64,000 nucleotides of DNA from Catelliglobosispora koreensis DSM 44566 (GCF_000379685.1 NZ_KB903249.1:1443911-1507910); one strand, 5' to 3'; positions 13,760-24,192 are shown, numbered from the stretch's first letter. Numbers and translations are program-made. The notes: a model not told the origin generated them from the letters alone.

Positions 13760-14721
13760 CGGTGTTTGAGAAGGCCGTGCGGCCCTGGCTGTTCCGCATC
13801 GGCAAAGGCGACGCGGAGACGGCACATGAGTGGACGCTGCACCGGCTGGCCCGGCTCGGCGCACCCGTGCGCAAGGCGCTGGCCAGCCTGTACAAAGTGG
13901 ACAGACCGGTCCGGGTCTTCGGGGTGGACTTCCCGAACCCGGTCGGCCTGGCCGCCGGCATGGACAAGAACGGCATCGCGCTCAGCGCCTGGCCCGCGCT
14001 CGGGTTCGGCTTCGTGGAAGTGGGCACGGTCACCGCACACGCTCAGCCGGGCAACGAGAAACCGCGGGTTTTCCGCGACATCGGCAAGCAGGCCGTCATC
14101 AACCGGATGGGCTTCAACAACGCCGGTGCCGCCGCCCTCGCGAGCAAGCTGATGGAATTTCAGCGGACCGTCCCGTTAGGAATCTCCCTCGGCAAGTCGA
14201 AGATCACGCCACTGGACGAGGCGGTGGCCGACTACCGCGCGTCCTATGACCTGCTGGCGCCTTACGCGGACTACATCGCCATCAACGTCAGCTCGCCCAA
14301 CACACCGGGCCTTCGCCAGCTGCAGGACAAGTCGCACCTGGAGGCGATCCTGCGCGAGTTGAAGGGCGACGTGCCGCTGCTGGTGAAGATCGCTCCTGAT
14401 CTGACCGAAGCCGCGATCGCCGAAGCGCTTGAGGTGTCAATAGCCAACGGCGTCAAGGGAATCATCGCCACCAACACGACGATCGCCCATGACGGTCCAC
14501 AAGGAGGACTGTCGGGCAAGCCGCTGACGCAACGCGCACGGGAGGTCGTTTCGTTCGTGCACAAGGAGTCGGGGCTGCCCGTGATCGGCGTCGGCGGGAT
14601 CATGACGGCTGACGACGCGTCGCGGATGTTCGACGCCGGTGCTTCGCTGATCCAGCTCTACACCGGGTTCATCTATCACGGTCCCGCGCTGGTGAAGGAG
14701 TGCGTGCGTGGATATCGCTGA
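13756..14721 (+). CDS. pyrD: Dihydroorotate dehydrogenase (quinone), class 2
   Basis: Oxidises dihydroorotate to orotate with FMN and passes electrons to quinone at the membrane. The 321-residue protein has the class 2 N-terminal helical region, then [34 protein letters not shown] and [12 protein letters not shown] with the FMN-phosphate site. GTG 13756 overlaps the carB stop. The 3' end overlaps bioA by 14 bp, so pyrD and the aminotransferase are translationally linked. Confidence 0.96.
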
Positions 14722-15961
14722 ACTCGACCGCGCGCACGTGTGGCACCCCTATGGCCCGATGCCCGGAACGCTGACGCCCTACGTGGTCGAGTCCGCCTCA
14801 GGTGTGCGGCTGAAACTGCAGGACGGACGCGAACTGGTCGACGGCATGTCCAGCTGGTGGGCGGCGATCCACGGCTACCGTGTGCCCGAACTCGACCAGG
14901 CGGTCCAAAACCAGCTGGGCAAGATGGCACACGTCATGTTCGGCGGGCTCACCCACGAGCCGGCCGTCAAGCTCGCCAAGACTCTCGTGGACATCACGCC
15001 CGCCGGCCTGCAACACGTCTTCCTCGCCGACTCGGGCTCGGTCAGCGTCGAGGTCGCCATCAAGATGGCGCTGCAGTACTGGGCGTCCAAGGGACGGCCG
15101 GAAAAGCGGCGTCTCGCGACGTGGCGTGGCGGATACCACGGCGACACGTTCCACCCGATGAGCGTTTGCGACCCCGAAGGCGGCATGCACTCGCTGTGGG
15201 GAGACGTGCTGCCCCGTCAGCTTTTCGCCGGGCCGCCACCGGCCGTGTTCGAACAGTCCTACGTGGACGAACTCGAGCGGGCCATCGCCCTAAACGCTGA
15301 CGAACTCGCGGCGGTCATCGTCGAACCGGTCGTGCAGGGAGCTGGCGGGATGCGGTTCCACGACCCGGGATATCTGCGGGTACTCCGGGAATTGTGCACC
15401 GCTCACGGAGTACCACTGATATTCGATGAGATCGCGACCGGTTTTGGGCGCACCGGTGAGCTCTTCGCCGCGGACCTGGCGGGGGTTACCCCCGACATCA
15501 TGTGCCTGGGCAAGGCGCTGACGGGCGGTTACCTGACGCTCGCGGCGGCGCTGTGCACGAGTGAGATCGCCGATGGCATCTCGCGGGGACAGGTGCCGGT
15601 GCTGGCGCACGGGCCGACTTACATGGGCAATCCGCTCGCGTGCGCGGTCGCTCAGGCGTCGGTCGAACTGCTGCTGAGCAAACCCTGGCGAGATGACGTG
15701 AAACGGATCGAGGCGAGACTCCTAACCGGACTCGCTCCCGCGGCGGATCTGCCGGGGGTCAAAGACGTGCGGGTGCTCGGGGCGATCGGTGTCATCCAGC
15801 TCGACAGCCCCGTTGACGTCCCCGCGGTTACGGCGACCGCGGCCAAGCACGGTGTCTGGGTTAGACCGTTCCGCGATCTGGTTTACGCGATGCCGCCCTA
15901 CGTTTGCACTGATGACGAAGTGGACTTGATTACTACAGCCATGGTGAGGAGTGTCCAATGA
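14708..15961 (+). CDS. bioA: Adenosylmethionine-8-amino-7-oxononanoate aminotransferase (BioA-like) inside the pyr operon
   Basis: A PLP class III aminotransferase of 417 residues with BioA-specific features: the N-terminal [22 protein letters not shown], and [12 protein letters not shown]. The PLP lysine is in [10 protein letters not shown] and the aspartate in [14 protein letters not shown]. BioA makes 7,8-diaminopelargonate from KAPA using SAM as amino donor. GTG 14708 has GAAGGAG upstream. It is wedged between pyrD (14-bp overlap) and pyrF (ATGA), with no bioB, bioD or bioF in the window. Biotin synthesis is the best call; another amine acceptor cannot be excluded. Confidence 0.85.
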   Translation: MDIAELDRAHVWHPYGPMPGTLTPYVVESASGVRLKLQDGRELVDGMSSWWAAIHGYRVPELDQAVQNQLGKMAHVMFGGLTHEPAVKLAKTLVDITPAGLQHVFLADSGSVSVEVAIKMALQYWASKGRPEKRRLATWRGGYHGDTFHPMSVCDPEGGMHSLWGDVLPRQLFAGPPPAVFEQSYVDELERAIALNADELAAVIVEPVVQGAGGMRFHDPGYLRVLRELCTAHGVPLIFDEIATGFGRTGELFAADLAGVTPDIMCLGKALTGGYLTLAAALCTSEIADGISRGQVPVLAHGPTYMGNPLACAVAQASVELLLSKPWRDDVKRIEARLLTGLAPAADLPGVKDVRVLGAIGVIQLDSPVDVPAVTATAAKHGVWVRPFRDLVYAMPPYVCTDDEVDLITTAMVRSVQ

Positions 15962-16797
15962 CACCTTTTGGAGCCCGTCTCGTTGAGGCGATGGCCGATC
16001 GGGGGCAGTTGTGCGTCGGAGTGGACCCGCACGCTGAGCTGCTCGGTGCCTGGGGCTTGCCGGACAGCCCCCAAGGTGTGGCTGATTTTTGCCAAATTGT
16101 CGTGGATGCACTGGCCGACAGGGTGGCCGTGTTCAAACCGCAGTCCGCGTTTTTCGAGCGTTTCGGGGCTTTGGGAGTCCAGATTCTCGAGTCAACTATC
16201 CGACAGTTGAGGGAGGCCGGAGCTCTGGTTCTTCTCGACGCCAAACGCGGTGACATCGGCTCGACTGTCGCGGCTTACGCCGACGCGTATTTGAACCCAT
16301 CCAGTCCCATCTATGTCGACGCGATCACGGCGAGCCCGTATCTCGGCGTCGGCTCACTCAGCCCGATGTTTGACTCGGCGCTCAGGTACGGCGGCGGAGT
16401 TTTCGTGCTCGCCTTAACGTCCAATAAGGAGGGTCCGTCGATCCAGCACGCGCGGGTCGAAGACGGCCGAACCGTCGGCCAGCACGTCTTGGACGAGATT
16501 TCCCTGCTAAATGAGGGTATGCAGCCGTTGGGAAGCTTCGGTGCCGTGGTCGGGGCGACGATTGGCGATACCGGACACGACCTGTCTCGCATGGGCGGAC
16601 CGTTTCTCGTTCCGGGCCTGGGAGCACAGGGCGGGCGGCCCGATGATCTTCGCCGGATCTTCGGTGAGAACCTCTCGGCGGTCCTCCCGTCGTACTCCCG
16701 GGAGGTCCTCGGGGCGGGACCTTCGGCGTCGGCCCTGCAAGCGAAAGTATCGAAGATTATTGATGAGTTGAAGATCGTCCTAGGTTCGCCTAAGTGA
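15958..16797 (+). CDS. pyrF: Orotidine-5'-phosphate decarboxylase, type 2
   Basis: Decarboxylates OMP to UMP, completing de novo pyrimidine synthesis. The 279-residue length and the active-site segment [17 protein letters not shown] identify the type 2 family common in actinobacteria and Myxococcus; [12 protein letters not shown] is the N-terminal phosphate-side motif. ATG 15958 overlaps the bioA stop. It is the last gene of the operon; mihF follows after 124 bp with its own promoter. No pyrE is present in the window. Confidence 0.96.
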   Translation: MTPFGARLVEAMADRGQLCVGVDPHAELLGAWGLPDSPQGVADFCQIVVDALADRVAVFKPQSAFFERFGALGVQILESTIRQLREAGALVLLDAKRGDIGSTVAAYADAYLNPSSPIYVDAITASPYLGVGSLSPMFDSALRYGGGVFVLALTSNKEGPSIQHARVEDGRTVGQHVLDEISLLNEGMQPLGSFGAVVGATIGDTGHDLSRMGGPFLVPGLGAQGGRPDDLRRIFGENLSAVLPSYSREVLGAGPSASALQAKVSKIIDELKIVLGSPK

Positions 16798-16840
16798 CTT
16801 AGAACACCTTGCTCACTGTTGTCGTGACCATTGCGTGACG

Positions 16841-16869
16841 TTGCCGAAACCGGCATTGACCGCTAGGTT
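16841..16869 (+). promoter_or_regulatory. Candidate promoter for mihF
   Basis: TTGCCG (16841-16846), 17-bp spacer, TAGGTT (16864-16869). This predicts a transcript start near 16876 and a leader of about 46 nt before GTG 16922. The leader includes a 6-bp hairpin, CCAGCG (16879-16884) with CGCTGG (16891-16896). Confidence 0.5.
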
Positions 16870-16921
16870 TCCGGCTTGCCAGCGAATACCCGCTGGTGAA
16901 ACCGAAGGACGAGGAGAACTG

Positions 16922-17236
16922 GTGCCGCTCCCGACACTGACCCCTGAGCAGCGCGCCGCCGCGCTTGAGAAGGCCGCGGAGGTCCGCAAGGCTCGCGCTG
17001 AGCTCAAGGAGCAGCTCAAGCAGGGGAAGACCACCCTGGCCAAGGTTCTGGACCGTGCCGAGTCGGATGACGTCGTCGGCAAGCTCAAGGTCTCGGCCGT
17101 GTTGCAGGCCCTTCCGGGCATCGGCAAGATCCGCGCCACGCAGATCATGGAGAAGCTGAAGATCGCTGACTCCCGCCGTTTGCGCGGCCTGGGCGACCAG
17201 CAGCGCAAGGCTCTGCTGGCCGAGTTCTCTGGCTAG
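16922..17236 (+). CDS. mihF: Integration host factor, actinobacterial type (MihF/sIHF)
   Basis: Nucleoid-associated DNA-binding protein of 104 residues. It has the actinobacterial layout: a long N-terminal helix (LTPEQRAAALEKAAEVRKAR) and a helix-two-turn-helix with LPGIGKIRATQIMEKLKI, then RRLRGLGDQQRKALL. It is unrelated to HU-like IHF. GTG 16922 follows GAGGAG at 5 nt; the in-frame region upstream is not homologous. Position before gmk-rpoZ-coaBC-metK is conserved in actinomycetes. It bends and compacts DNA and affects replication, recombination and antibiotic gene control in Streptomyces. Confidence 0.95.
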   Translation: MPLPTLTPEQRAAALEKAAEVRKARAELKEQLKQGKTTLAKVLDRAESDDVVGKLKVSAVLQALPGIGKIRATQIMEKLKIADSRRLRGLGDQQRKALLAEFSG

Positions 17237-17256
17237 GCCAGAAAAACCTTAGAAAC

Positions 17257-17298
17257 CGAGAATCGCCGTGAACGCAGAGCGTTTGCGGCGATTTCTCG
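17257..17298 (+). terminator. Stem-loop after mihF, possible terminator without U-tract
   Basis: CGAGAATCGCCG (17257-17268) pairs with CGGCGATTTCTCG (17286-17298) with one bulged base, and AACGC/GCGTT (17271-17275/17279-17283) extends it inside. There is no T-run after it, so it may be a weak terminator or an mRNA 3' stabiliser between mihF and gmk. Confidence 0.5.
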
Positions 17299-17353
17299 TT
17301 ACAAATGCATGACCCCTCGCGAGCTCGCTGCAAGGATCGGGTAGAAATTGAGC

Positions 17354-17935
17354 ATGGATCACTTCTCGCCGAACCGGCTGACCGTCCTCTCCGGCCCATC
17401 CGGAGTGGGAAAGGACGCGGTGATCGAAGTTGTCCGCAAACAAGCCCCGTGGATTTGGCTGTCCGTGTCAGTGACGACGCGGCGCAAACGCGACTACGAA
17501 GTCGATGGCAAGCACTACCACTTCGCCACCCGCACCGAGTTTGAGCGCTACATCCAGGAAGATTCCCTCCTGGAGTGGGCTGAATTCGCTGGGAACCTCT
17601 ACGGAACGCCGCGTGGGCCGGTGGAAGTCCGCCTGCGCGAAGGAATCCCCACCTTGCTGAAGATCGACCTTCAGGGCGCGCGCCAGGTGCGTAAGGCGAT
17701 GCCTGAAGCTCAGCTCGTCTTCCTCGCCCCGCCGTCGCGCGAAGAGTTGCGCCGCCGCCTCACCGGCCGGGGGACCGAGGATCCGGACACGATCCGCCGC
17801 CGTCTCGAGCACGCCGATGAGGAACTGGCGGCCGAGAAGGAATTCGACGTCACGATCATCAACGACTACCTCGAGCGCGCTGCTGACGAGTTGGTAGGAT
17901 TGCTCGGTTCGCCCATCTTGGCTTCACGGAATTAA
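17354..17935 (+). CDS. gmk: Guanylate kinase
   Basis: Phosphorylates GMP/dGMP with ATP. The 193-residue protein starts close to the P-loop [12 protein letters not shown] and has the GMP-binding [20 protein letters not shown] plus [14 protein letters not shown]. The lid arginine region is [21 protein letters not shown] 17354 is chosen by homology; TTG 17348, two codons upstream, sits better relative to AAGGA (17332-17336), so the start is uncertain by two residues. It is 12 bp upstream of rpoZ. Confidence 0.95.
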   Translation: MDHFSPNRLTVLSGPSGVGKDAVIEVVRKQAPWIWLSVSVTTRRKRDYEVDGKHYHFATRTEFERYIQEDSLLEWAEFAGNLYGTPRGPVEVRLREGIPTLLKIDLQGARQVRKAMPEAQLVFLAPPSREELRRRLTGRGTEDPDTIRRRLEHADEELAAEKEFDVTIINDYLERAADELVGLLGSPILASRN

Positions 17936-17947
17936 GGATTTGATCCA

Positions 17948-18211
17948 GTGGCTGGAACTGTCGCCAACCCCGAAGGCATCACCAATCCGCCCATCGACGA
18001 GCTGCTCGAGAAGACCTCGTCGAAGTACGCGCTGGTGATCTTCGCGGCCAAGCGCGCACGCCAGGTCAACGCTTACTACTCGCAGCTCGGTGAAGGCCTG
18101 CTCGAATACGTGGGACCGCTGGTCGAGACCACACCGCAGGAGAAAGCGCTTTCGATCGCCATGCGCGAGATCAACGCGGGTCTGCTGACCTCCGAGCCCA
18201 CCGAGGGCTAG
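17948..18211 (+). CDS. rpoZ: RNA polymerase omega subunit
   Basis: Small assembly chaperone of RNA polymerase that wraps the beta' C-terminus. The 87-residue protein has the family core: [35 protein letters not shown], and [16 protein letters not shown] near the end. GTG 17948 follows AAGGA at about 10 nt. It lies between gmk and coaBC, 7 nt from the latter. Confidence 0.95.
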   Translation: MAGTVANPEGITNPPIDELLEKTSSKYALVIFAAKRARQVNAYYSQLGEGLLEYVGPLVETTPQEKALSIAMREINAGLLTSEPTEG

Positions 18212-18218
18212 GGCGGCG

Positions 18219-19427
18219 GTGGCCTCGATAGTCCTCGGCGTCAGCGGGGGGATAGCCGCCTACAAGGTGGTTTACCTGTTGCGTTTGCTGACCGAGGCCG
18301 GCCATCAAGTGCGCGTCATCCCGACCGAGGCGGCGCTGAAGTTCGTCGGCGCCGCCACCTGGGAAGCCCTGTCGGGACAGCCCGTCTCCACCTCTGTTTG
18401 GGAAAACGTCCCCGCCGTTGAACATGTCCGGCTGGGTAAAGCCGCGGATCTGGTGCTGATCGCTCCCGCGACAGCCGACTTGCTCGCCCGGGCCGCGCAC
18501 GGCCAAGCCGACGATCTGCTCACCAATACGCTTCTGACCGCCACGTGCCCGGTCATCTTCGTGCCGGAGATGCACACCCAGATGTGGGAGCACCCGGCGA
18601 CAGTCAGCAATGTGGCGTTGCTACGCGAGCGGGGCAACGTCGTCACCGAGCCCGCGAGTGGCCGCCTGACAGGAAAAGACTCTGGCAAAGGCCGCCTTCC
18701 CGAGCCCGCTCAGATCTTCGAAGTCGCGCAGCACGTGCTGTCGCGCGGGACGGCGTTCACACAGGATCTGGCCGGCAAACGGGTCGTCATCACGGCTGGC
18801 GGCACCCGTGAACCCCTTGACCCCGTTAGGTTTCTGGGCAACCGGTCGTCGGGCAAGCAGGGTTACGCCTTCGCCCGCACCGCTGTCGCGCGCGGCGCCA
18901 AGGTCACGTTGATATCGGCCAATGTGGACCTTCCCACCCCGGCCGGCGCGGAATTGACCAAAGTGGAGACAACGGCCGAGCTTCGCGAAGCGGTTCTTAG
19001 TGCCGCCAAAGGCAGTGATGTCATCGTGATGGCCGCCGCGCCCGCTGACTTTCGCCCGGTGAGCTACGCTGACCACAAGATCAAGAAGCGGGACGATGGC
19101 ACGGCACCCGTGATTGAACTCACGGTTAATCCCGACATCGCCGCTGAGCTTGGGAAAAACAAAGAGCCAGGCCAGATTCTGGTCGCCTTTGCGGCGGAAA
19201 CGCAGGATGCGTTGGCCAACGCGCAAGAAAAGCTCCTGCGTAAGAAAGCCGACTTAATCGTTGTCAATGACGTGGGAACCGGGCGAGTGTTCGGCTCTGA
19301 TGGCAATGAGGCCACCGTCATAGGGGCAGACGGGACCATCGTTGCCTTGCCTCGCTTGCGCAAAGATGAGGTCGCCGACGCTGTCTGGGACAGGGTGGTC
19401 GCGTTGATCTCTGGCAGCCCTAGCTAA
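18219..19427 (+). CDS. coaBC: Bifunctional phosphopantothenoylcysteine synthetase/decarboxylase
   Basis: Performs two CoA steps: CTP-dependent joining of 4'-phosphopantothenate and cysteine (CoaB, C-terminal half), then FMN-dependent decarboxylation (CoaC, N-terminal half). In 402 residues the CoaC half shows VLGVSGGIAAYKVVYLLRLL and the PXMNXXMW-like PEMHTQMWEHP. The CoaB half begins near residue 190 with KRVVITAGGTREPLDPVRFL and has NRSSGKQG and VAFAAET. GTG 18219 is 7 nt after rpoZ. The 3' end contains a candidate metK promoter. Confidence 0.97.
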   Translation: MASIVLGVSGGIAAYKVVYLLRLLTEAGHQVRVIPTEAALKFVGAATWEALSGQPVSTSVWENVPAVEHVRLGKAADLVLIAPATADLLARAAHGQADDLLTNTLLTATCPVIFVPEMHTQMWEHPATVSNVALLRERGNVVTEPASGRLTGKDSGKGRLPEPAQIFEVAQHVLSRGTAFTQDLAGKRVVITAGGTREPLDPVRFLGNRSSGKQGYAFARTAVARGAKVTLISANVDLPTPAGAELTKVETTAELREAVLSAAKGSDVIVMAAAPADFRPVSYADHKIKKRDDGTAPVIELTVNPDIAAELGKNKEPGQILVAFAAETQDALANAQEKLLRKKADLIVVNDVGTGRVFGSDGNEATVIGADGTIVALPRLRKDEVADAVWDRVVALISGSPS

Positions 19428-19430
19428 ACT
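19404..19430 (+). promoter_or_regulatory. Candidate promoter for metK in the end of coaBC
   Basis: TTGATC (19404-19409), 15-bp spacer (short), TAAACT (19425-19430), predicting a start near 19437. An A/T-rich leader and TTAGGAGA ahead of GTG 19466 follow. The -10 box is good; the -35 spacing is poor. I see no SAM riboswitch in the short leader. Confidence 0.4.
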
Positions 19431-19465
19431 CATTTTCATAACTATTTCCAGCTTAGGAGACTCGT

Positions 19466-20656
19466 GTGGCACGTCGCCTGTTCACCTCGGAGTCGGTGAC
19501 CGAGGGTCACCCCGACAAGATCGCTGACCAGATCAGCGACGGCGTCTTGGACGCCCTGCTTGCGCAGGACCCGCGCAGCCGTGTCGCGGTGGAGACCCTC
19601 ATCACGACCGGCCAGGTACACGTGGCGGGTGAGGTGACGACGCAGGCATACGCAGACATCGCCACCATCGTTCGCGAGACCATCCTGGGCATCGGGTACG
19701 ACTCTTCCAAGAAGGGTTTTGATGGCGCTTCGTGTGGCGTGAGCGTGTCCATCGGCTCGCAGTCACCCGATATTGCCCAGGGCGTCAACACCGCCCTTGA
19801 GCTGCGCTCGGAGGGGTCCGGAGACCTGATTGACTCGCAGGGCGCCGGCGACCAGGGCATGATGTTCGGCTTCGCTTGCCAGGAAACGCCGGAACTCATG
19901 CCGCTGCCGATCGCCCTGGCGCACCGCCTCGCGCGCCGGCTCACCGCGGCCCGCAAAGATGGCGTGATCCCTTACCTGCGCCCAGATGGCAAGACCCAGG
20001 TCACCATCGAATACGACGGCCTCAAGCCGGTTCGCCTGCACACCGTCGTCGTGTCCTCGCAGCACGCCCCGGACATTTCGCTGGAGTCGCTGCTGACCCC
20101 AGACATCCGTGAGCACGTCATCGCGCCGGAGCTCGAGAGCCTTGGCCTCGAAACCGACGGTTACCGCCTGCTCGTGAACCCGACGGGACGCTTCGAGATC
20201 GGCGGCCCGATGGGTGACGCCGGCCTCACCGGCCGCAAGATCATCGTCGACACGTACGGCGGCTACGCCCGTCACGGTGGCGGTGCCTTCTCCGGCAAGG
20301 ACCCGTCCAAGGTGGACCGTTCGGCCGCCTACGCCATGCGCTGGGTCGCCAAGAACGTCGTCGCCGCTGGACTGGCCGAGCGCTGCGAGGTGCAGGTGGC
20401 TTACGCCATCGGCAAGGCGAGCCCGGTGTCACTGTTCGTCGAGACCTTCGGCACGGAGGTTGTGCCCGTGGACCGCATCGAGAAGGCCATCGGCCAGGTC
20501 TTCGACCTGCGCCCAGCGGCCATCATCCGCGACCTCGACCTGCTGCGCCCGATCTACCAGCAGACCGCCGCCTACGGCCACTTCGGCCGTGAGCTGCCCG
20601 ATCTGACCTGGGAGCGCACAGACCGCGTCGCCGACCTCAAAGCCGCTGCGGCCTGA
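19466..20656 (+). CDS. metK: S-adenosylmethionine synthetase
   Basis: Makes SAM from methionine and ATP. The 396-residue protein begins [20 protein letters not shown] with the methionine/ATP-site histidine, and has the signatures [12 protein letters not shown] and [16 protein letters not shown] (the phosphate loop). GTG 19466 has TTAGGAGA upstream. SAM made here is a substrate for the nearby BioA-like enzyme and for the RsmB and SpoU RNA methyltransferases in this window. Confidence 0.98.
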   Translation: MARRLFTSESVTEGHPDKIADQISDGVLDALLAQDPRSRVAVETLITTGQVHVAGEVTTQAYADIATIVRETILGIGYDSSKKGFDGASCGVSVSIGSQSPDIAQGVNTALELRSEGSGDLIDSQGAGDQGMMFGFACQETPELMPLPIALAHRLARRLTAARKDGVIPYLRPDGKTQVTIEYDGLKPVRLHTVVVSSQHAPDISLESLLTPDIREHVIAPELESLGLETDGYRLLVNPTGRFEIGGPMGDAGLTGRKIIVDTYGGYARHGGGAFSGKDPSKVDRSAAYAMRWVAKNVVAAGLAERCEVQVAYAIGKASPVSLFVETFGTEVVPVDRIEKAIGQVFDLRPAAIIRDLDLLRPIYQQTAAYGHFGRELPDLTWERTDRVADLKAAAA

Positions 20657-20684
20657 TGTCGGTGCCACACGTCATGATTGACGG

Positions 20685-22646
20685 GTGACAAAAGCTAAGC
20701 CGGGCGACCGGCAGCCTGCGGAAGGGCTGCCGGTCGCCCGCGTTTGTGTCGACGTCGCGTTGCCGCATCTGGACCGTCTGTTCGACTATCAGGTTCCGTC
20801 CGAACTCGACGGTGCGGCCCAGCCGGGCACGCGCGTGAAAGTGCGGTTCAGTGGCAAGCTCGCCGACGGCTGGCTGATTGACCGGGCGGCGTCTTCGGAG
20901 CATCCCAAACTCGCGTGGCTGGAAAAGGTCGTCTCGGCCGAGCCCGTGCTGCGGCCAGAGGTCGTGGCGCTGGCGCGCGAGATCGCCCATCGCTACGCGG
21001 GCAGCCTTGCCGACGTGCTGCGGCTGGCCATCCCGCCGCGCCAGGCCGCGGTGGAAAAGGAGACTCCCGCCACGCTCAAGCCCGAACAGCTTGACCTGCC
21101 TGACAACGCGGGCTGGTCGCGCTATCCAGCGGGCGCCGCCTTTCTGGCTAAGCTCGCCGAAGGCGAAAGCCCACGGGCGGTGTGGAGCGCGCTGCCCGGT
21201 GAGGACTGGCCGTCGCGGGTGGCTGAAGCGATCGCGGCGACGCTCCACAGTGGACGCGGGGCGGTGGCGGTCGTCGCCGACGCCCGCGATCTGTCCAGAC
21301 TGGACGCCGCTCTCACCACATTGATCGGCGCGGGTCACCATGTCGCCCTGAGCGCCGCTCTTGGCCCGGCTGAACGCTATCGGCGCTTCCTCAAGGCGAG
21401 CCGGGGCGACGTGCGGGCCGTCATCGGCACCCGCGCCACGGCATTCGCCCCGGTGGAGCGGCTCGGGCTGGTCGCGATTTGGGATGACGGCGATGACGTG
21501 CACGCCGAGCCGCGAGCGCCCTACCCGCATGCCCGTCAGGTGCTGCTTTCCCGTTCAGTGCAGGCAAACGCGGCCGTGCTCGTGGGTGGTTTCGCGCGCA
21601 CGGCTGAGGCGCAGCAACTGCTTTCGACCGGCTGGGCGCGGGAGGTGGCCGCTTCCCGCGAGACGATCCGCGTTGCCGCGCCCGAGGTTCAGCCCGCTGA
21701 TGACAACGCCCTCGCGCGCGACCCGGCCGCGGCTTCGGCCCGGCTGCCCAGCGTCGCGTGGAACGCTGCCCGCAGCGCGCTGCAAGCCAAAGCGCCTGTG
21801 CTGGTTCAGGTTCCGCGTCGGGGCTATGTGCCCGCGGTGTCGTGCCAGGACTGCCGAGAACGCGCCCGCTGCCCGCATTGCGCTGGGCCGCTGACGCTGG
21901 GATCTTCGGGCGCTCCGCCGAGTTGCCGTTGGTGCGCCCGGCCCGCGGCGGGGTTCATCTGCCCGGCGTGTGGGGGCAGGCGGTTGCGTGCGGCTATCAC
22001 GGGCGTTCGGCGTACCGCCGAAGAAATGGGCCGCGCCTTCCCCGACGTTCCCGTCATGACCTCAGGTGGGGAAAACATCCTTTCGGGGGTACGCGATGAG
22101 CCCGCCCTCGTTTTGTCCACGCCCGGAGCCGAACCCGTGGCCGAACGTGGCTATGGCGCCGTGCTGTTGCTCGACTCGTGGGCTCTGCTCACCCGCTCTG
22201 ACCTGCGAGCTGGCGAAGAGGCGGCCCGGCGGTGGTTTCAGGCGGCGGCGCTGGCCAAACCAGCGTCGGCAGGCGGAAAGGTCGTCGTGGTCGCCGATGG
22301 CTCCCTGGCGCAGGTGCAGGCGCTGATCCGGTGGGATCCGGGCTGGCTGGCCGACCGGGAGCTAGCCGAGCGGCGGGCGCTCAGATTCCCGCCCGCGGCA
22401 CAGCTCGCGTCCCTGACCGGGGTGCAGGCGGCGGTCAGCGAGCTGCTCGACGCCACAGCTCTGCCGCCAGGGGCCGAGGTGCTTGGCCCGTTACCCGTCG
22501 GCGAGGACCAAGAGCGCATGCTCGTGCGGGTGCGCCGGTCGGCCGGGCCCGCGCTAGCGGAAGCTCTGCACGCGGCGGCCGGGGTGCGCAGTGCCCGCAA
22601 GGCGGCCGATCCGGTGCGGATTCAGCTCGATCCACAGGAGCTGTGA
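20685..22646 (+). CDS. priA: Primosomal protein PriA, actinobacterial type without helicase motifs
   Basis: A 653-residue PriA homologue for replication restart. The N-terminal 3'BD domain is clear (ARVCVDVALPHLDRLFDY). The zinc module is intact with eight cysteines in four CxxC pairs (CQDC, CPHC, CRWC, CPAC) near residues 385-430. The helicase core is degenerate: the Walker A position reads GRGAVAVV rather than GxGKT, and the DEEH box is replaced by IWDDGDDVHAE. This is usual in actinobacteria, where the protein is thought to act structurally rather than as a helicase. GTG 20685 is 28 bp after metK; the ribosome-binding site is weak. Confidence 0.9.
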   Translation: MTKAKPGDRQPAEGLPVARVCVDVALPHLDRLFDYQVPSELDGAAQPGTRVKVRFSGKLADGWLIDRAASSEHPKLAWLEKVVSAEPVLRPEVVALAREIAHRYAGSLADVLRLAIPPRQAAVEKETPATLKPEQLDLPDNAGWSRYPAGAAFLAKLAEGESPRAVWSALPGEDWPSRVAEAIAATLHSGRGAVAVVADARDLSRLDAALTTLIGAGHHVALSAALGPAERYRRFLKASRGDVRAVIGTRATAFAPVERLGLVAIWDDGDDVHAEPRAPYPHARQVLLSRSVQANAAVLVGGFARTAEAQQLLSTGWAREVAASRETIRVAAPEVQPADDNALARDPAAASARLPSVAWNAARSALQAKAPVLVQVPRRGYVPAVSCQDCRERARCPHCAGPLTLGSSGAPPSCRWCARPAAGFICPACGGRRLRAAITGVRRTAEEMGRAFPDVPVMTSGGENILSGVRDEPALVLSTPGAEPVAERGYGAVLLLDSWALLTRSDLRAGEEAARRWFQAAALAKPASAGGKVVVVADGSLAQVQALIRWDPGWLADRELAERRALRFPPAAQLASLTGVQAAVSELLDATALPPGAEVLGPLPVGEDQERMLVRVRRSAGPALAEALHAAAGVRSARKAADPVRIQLDPQEL

Positions 22647-22709
22647 GATCACCGCCGTGGGGGTCCGTAGACTCGTGGAGGAGATTGCCACCGCTGAGGA
22701 GAAGCACCT

Positions 22710-23264
22710 GTGACCGTCCAGCCCATTCGCTACTACGGGGATCCAGTTTTGCGGAGCCCCGCAGATCTAGTCACCACCTTTGACAAGGAGCTGCGAGGTC
22801 TGGTGAAGGACCTGACCGACACCATGCAGAAGGCTGGTGGGGTCGGTCTGGCGGCGCCGCAGATCGGTGTGGGTCTGCGCGTTTTCTCGTTCGATGTGGA
22901 CGATGTGGTCGGTCACCTGATCAATCCGGAGCTGCACTTCCCCGATGAGGAAGAGCAGGATGGCGACGAGGGCTGTCTGTCTCTGCCTGGCGTCTACTAC
23001 GACACCAAGCGCCGCATGAACGTGATCGCCAAGGGCTTCAACGAGTCTGGCGATCCCATCCAGATCGTGGGCACGGGGCTTATGTCGCGCTGCATTCAGC
23101 ATGAGACGGATCACCTCGATGGCGTGATCTTCATTGACCGCCTGGAAAAGAACCTGCGCAAGCAGGCGATCCGCGAGATCCGCAAAGCGGAGTGGTATGA
23201 CCCGGAGCGCACCGTGGTGAAGGTCTCGCCGCACGCGGCCAGCCCCTTCGGCATTGGCAGGTGA
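22710..23264 (+). CDS. def: Peptide deformylase
   Basis: Removes the formyl group from nascent N-terminal Met. The 184-residue metalloenzyme has all three motifs: [18 protein letters not shown] (Cys ligand) and QHETDHLDG (two His ligands and catalytic Glu). GTG 22710 follows GAGGAG. A TAGACT -10-like box at 22667-22672 may give a local promoter. fmt starts 1 nt after the stop, so deformylase and transformylase are made together, as in most bacteria. Confidence 0.97.
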   Translation: MTVQPIRYYGDPVLRSPADLVTTFDKELRGLVKDLTDTMQKAGGVGLAAPQIGVGLRVFSFDVDDVVGHLINPELHFPDEEEQDGDEGCLSLPGVYYDTKRRMNVIAKGFNESGDPIQIVGTGLMSRCIQHETDHLDGVIFIDRLEKNLRKQAIREIRKAEWYDPERTVVKVSPHAASPFGIGR

Positions 23265-23265
23265 C

Positions 23266-24192
23266 ATGCGCCTCGTCTTCGCCGGAACCCCGGCCGTCGC
23301 GCTTCCCGCGCTAGAGGCCATCGCCGCGTCAGAACACGAACTTCTCGCGGTGGTGACCCGCCCTGACGCTCCGGCGGGGCGTGGCCGTCAGCTGGTGCGC
23401 TCCGAGGTGGGCGCCTGGGCCGATGAGCGCGGCATCGAGGTGCTGACGCCGGATCGCCCGCGTGACCCTGTGTTCCAGGAACGGTTGCGTGAGCTGGCCC
23501 CCGACTGCGCTCCCGTAGTCGCCTATGGTGCCCTAGTGCCACGGTCCGCTTTGGACATTCCCAAGCACGGCTGGGTCAACCTGCACTTCTCGCTCCTGCC
23601 GGCCTGGCGTGGAGCCGCACCCGTGCAGCACGCGATCTGGCATGGCGACGAGGTCACCGGTGCGTCGGTGTTCCAGCTGGAAGAGGGCCTCGACACCGGT
23701 CCCGTTTTCGGCACCTTCACCGAGACCATCAAGCCCAGCGACACCTCGGGCGATCTGCTGGAACGCTTGGCACAGCACGGCGCTGGCTTGCTGGTGTCGG
23801 TTTTGGACGCGATCGGCTCGGGGCAGGCACGGGCGCTGGCTCAGCCAGCCGAGGGAGTCAGCCTCGCCCCAAAGATAACGGTCGATGACGCGCACGTGCG
23901 CTGGGATGAGCCAGCCTTCGCTGTCGACCGCCGGATTCGCGCGACCACCCCGGCTCCGGGCGCGTGGAGTGAGTTCCGTCTAGAGCGGGTAAAACTCGGC
24001 CCGGTGACGATAGTCCCCGACGGGCCGAAGCTTAGGCCGGGTGACCTGCTCGTGGAAAAGAAGCGGGTGCTCGTAGGCACGGCGACCGATCCGGTCGCGC
24101 TCGGTGAGGTGCGAGCCGCAGGCAAAAAGCCAATGGCGGCCGCGGATTGGGCCCGGGGAACCCGGGTCACCAGTGAGGAGACGTTTTCGTGA
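23266..24192 (+). CDS. fmt: Methionyl-tRNA formyltransferase
   Basis: Formylates initiator Met-tRNA with 10-formyltetrahydrofolate. The 308-residue protein has the formyltransferase signature [20 protein letters not shown] with catalytic His/Asp surroundings, the N-terminal [16 protein letters not shown], and an OB-like C-terminal tRNA-binding domain. ATG 23266 is chosen over the in-frame TTG 23254 because homology starts there. Its TGA overlaps the rsmB GTG. Confidence 0.97.
   Translation: MRLVFAGTPAVALPALEAIAASEHELLAVVTRPDAPAGRGRQLVRSEVGAWADERGIEVLTPDRPRDPVFQERLRELAPDCAPVVAYGALVPRSALDIPKHGWVNLHFSLLPAWRGAAPVQHAIWHGDEVTGASVFQLEEGLDTGPVFGTFTETIKPSDTSGDLLERLAQHGAGLLVSVLDAIGSGQARALAQPAEGVSLAPKITVDDAHVRWDEPAFAVDRRIRATTPAPGAWSEFRLERVKLGPVTIVPDGPKLRPGDLLVEKKRVLVGTATDPVALGEVRAAGKKPMAAADWARGTRVTSEETFS

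Noticed and set aside
19428-19465. SAM riboswitch before metK
   Set aside because: The gap is only 38 bp and has no suitable helices.
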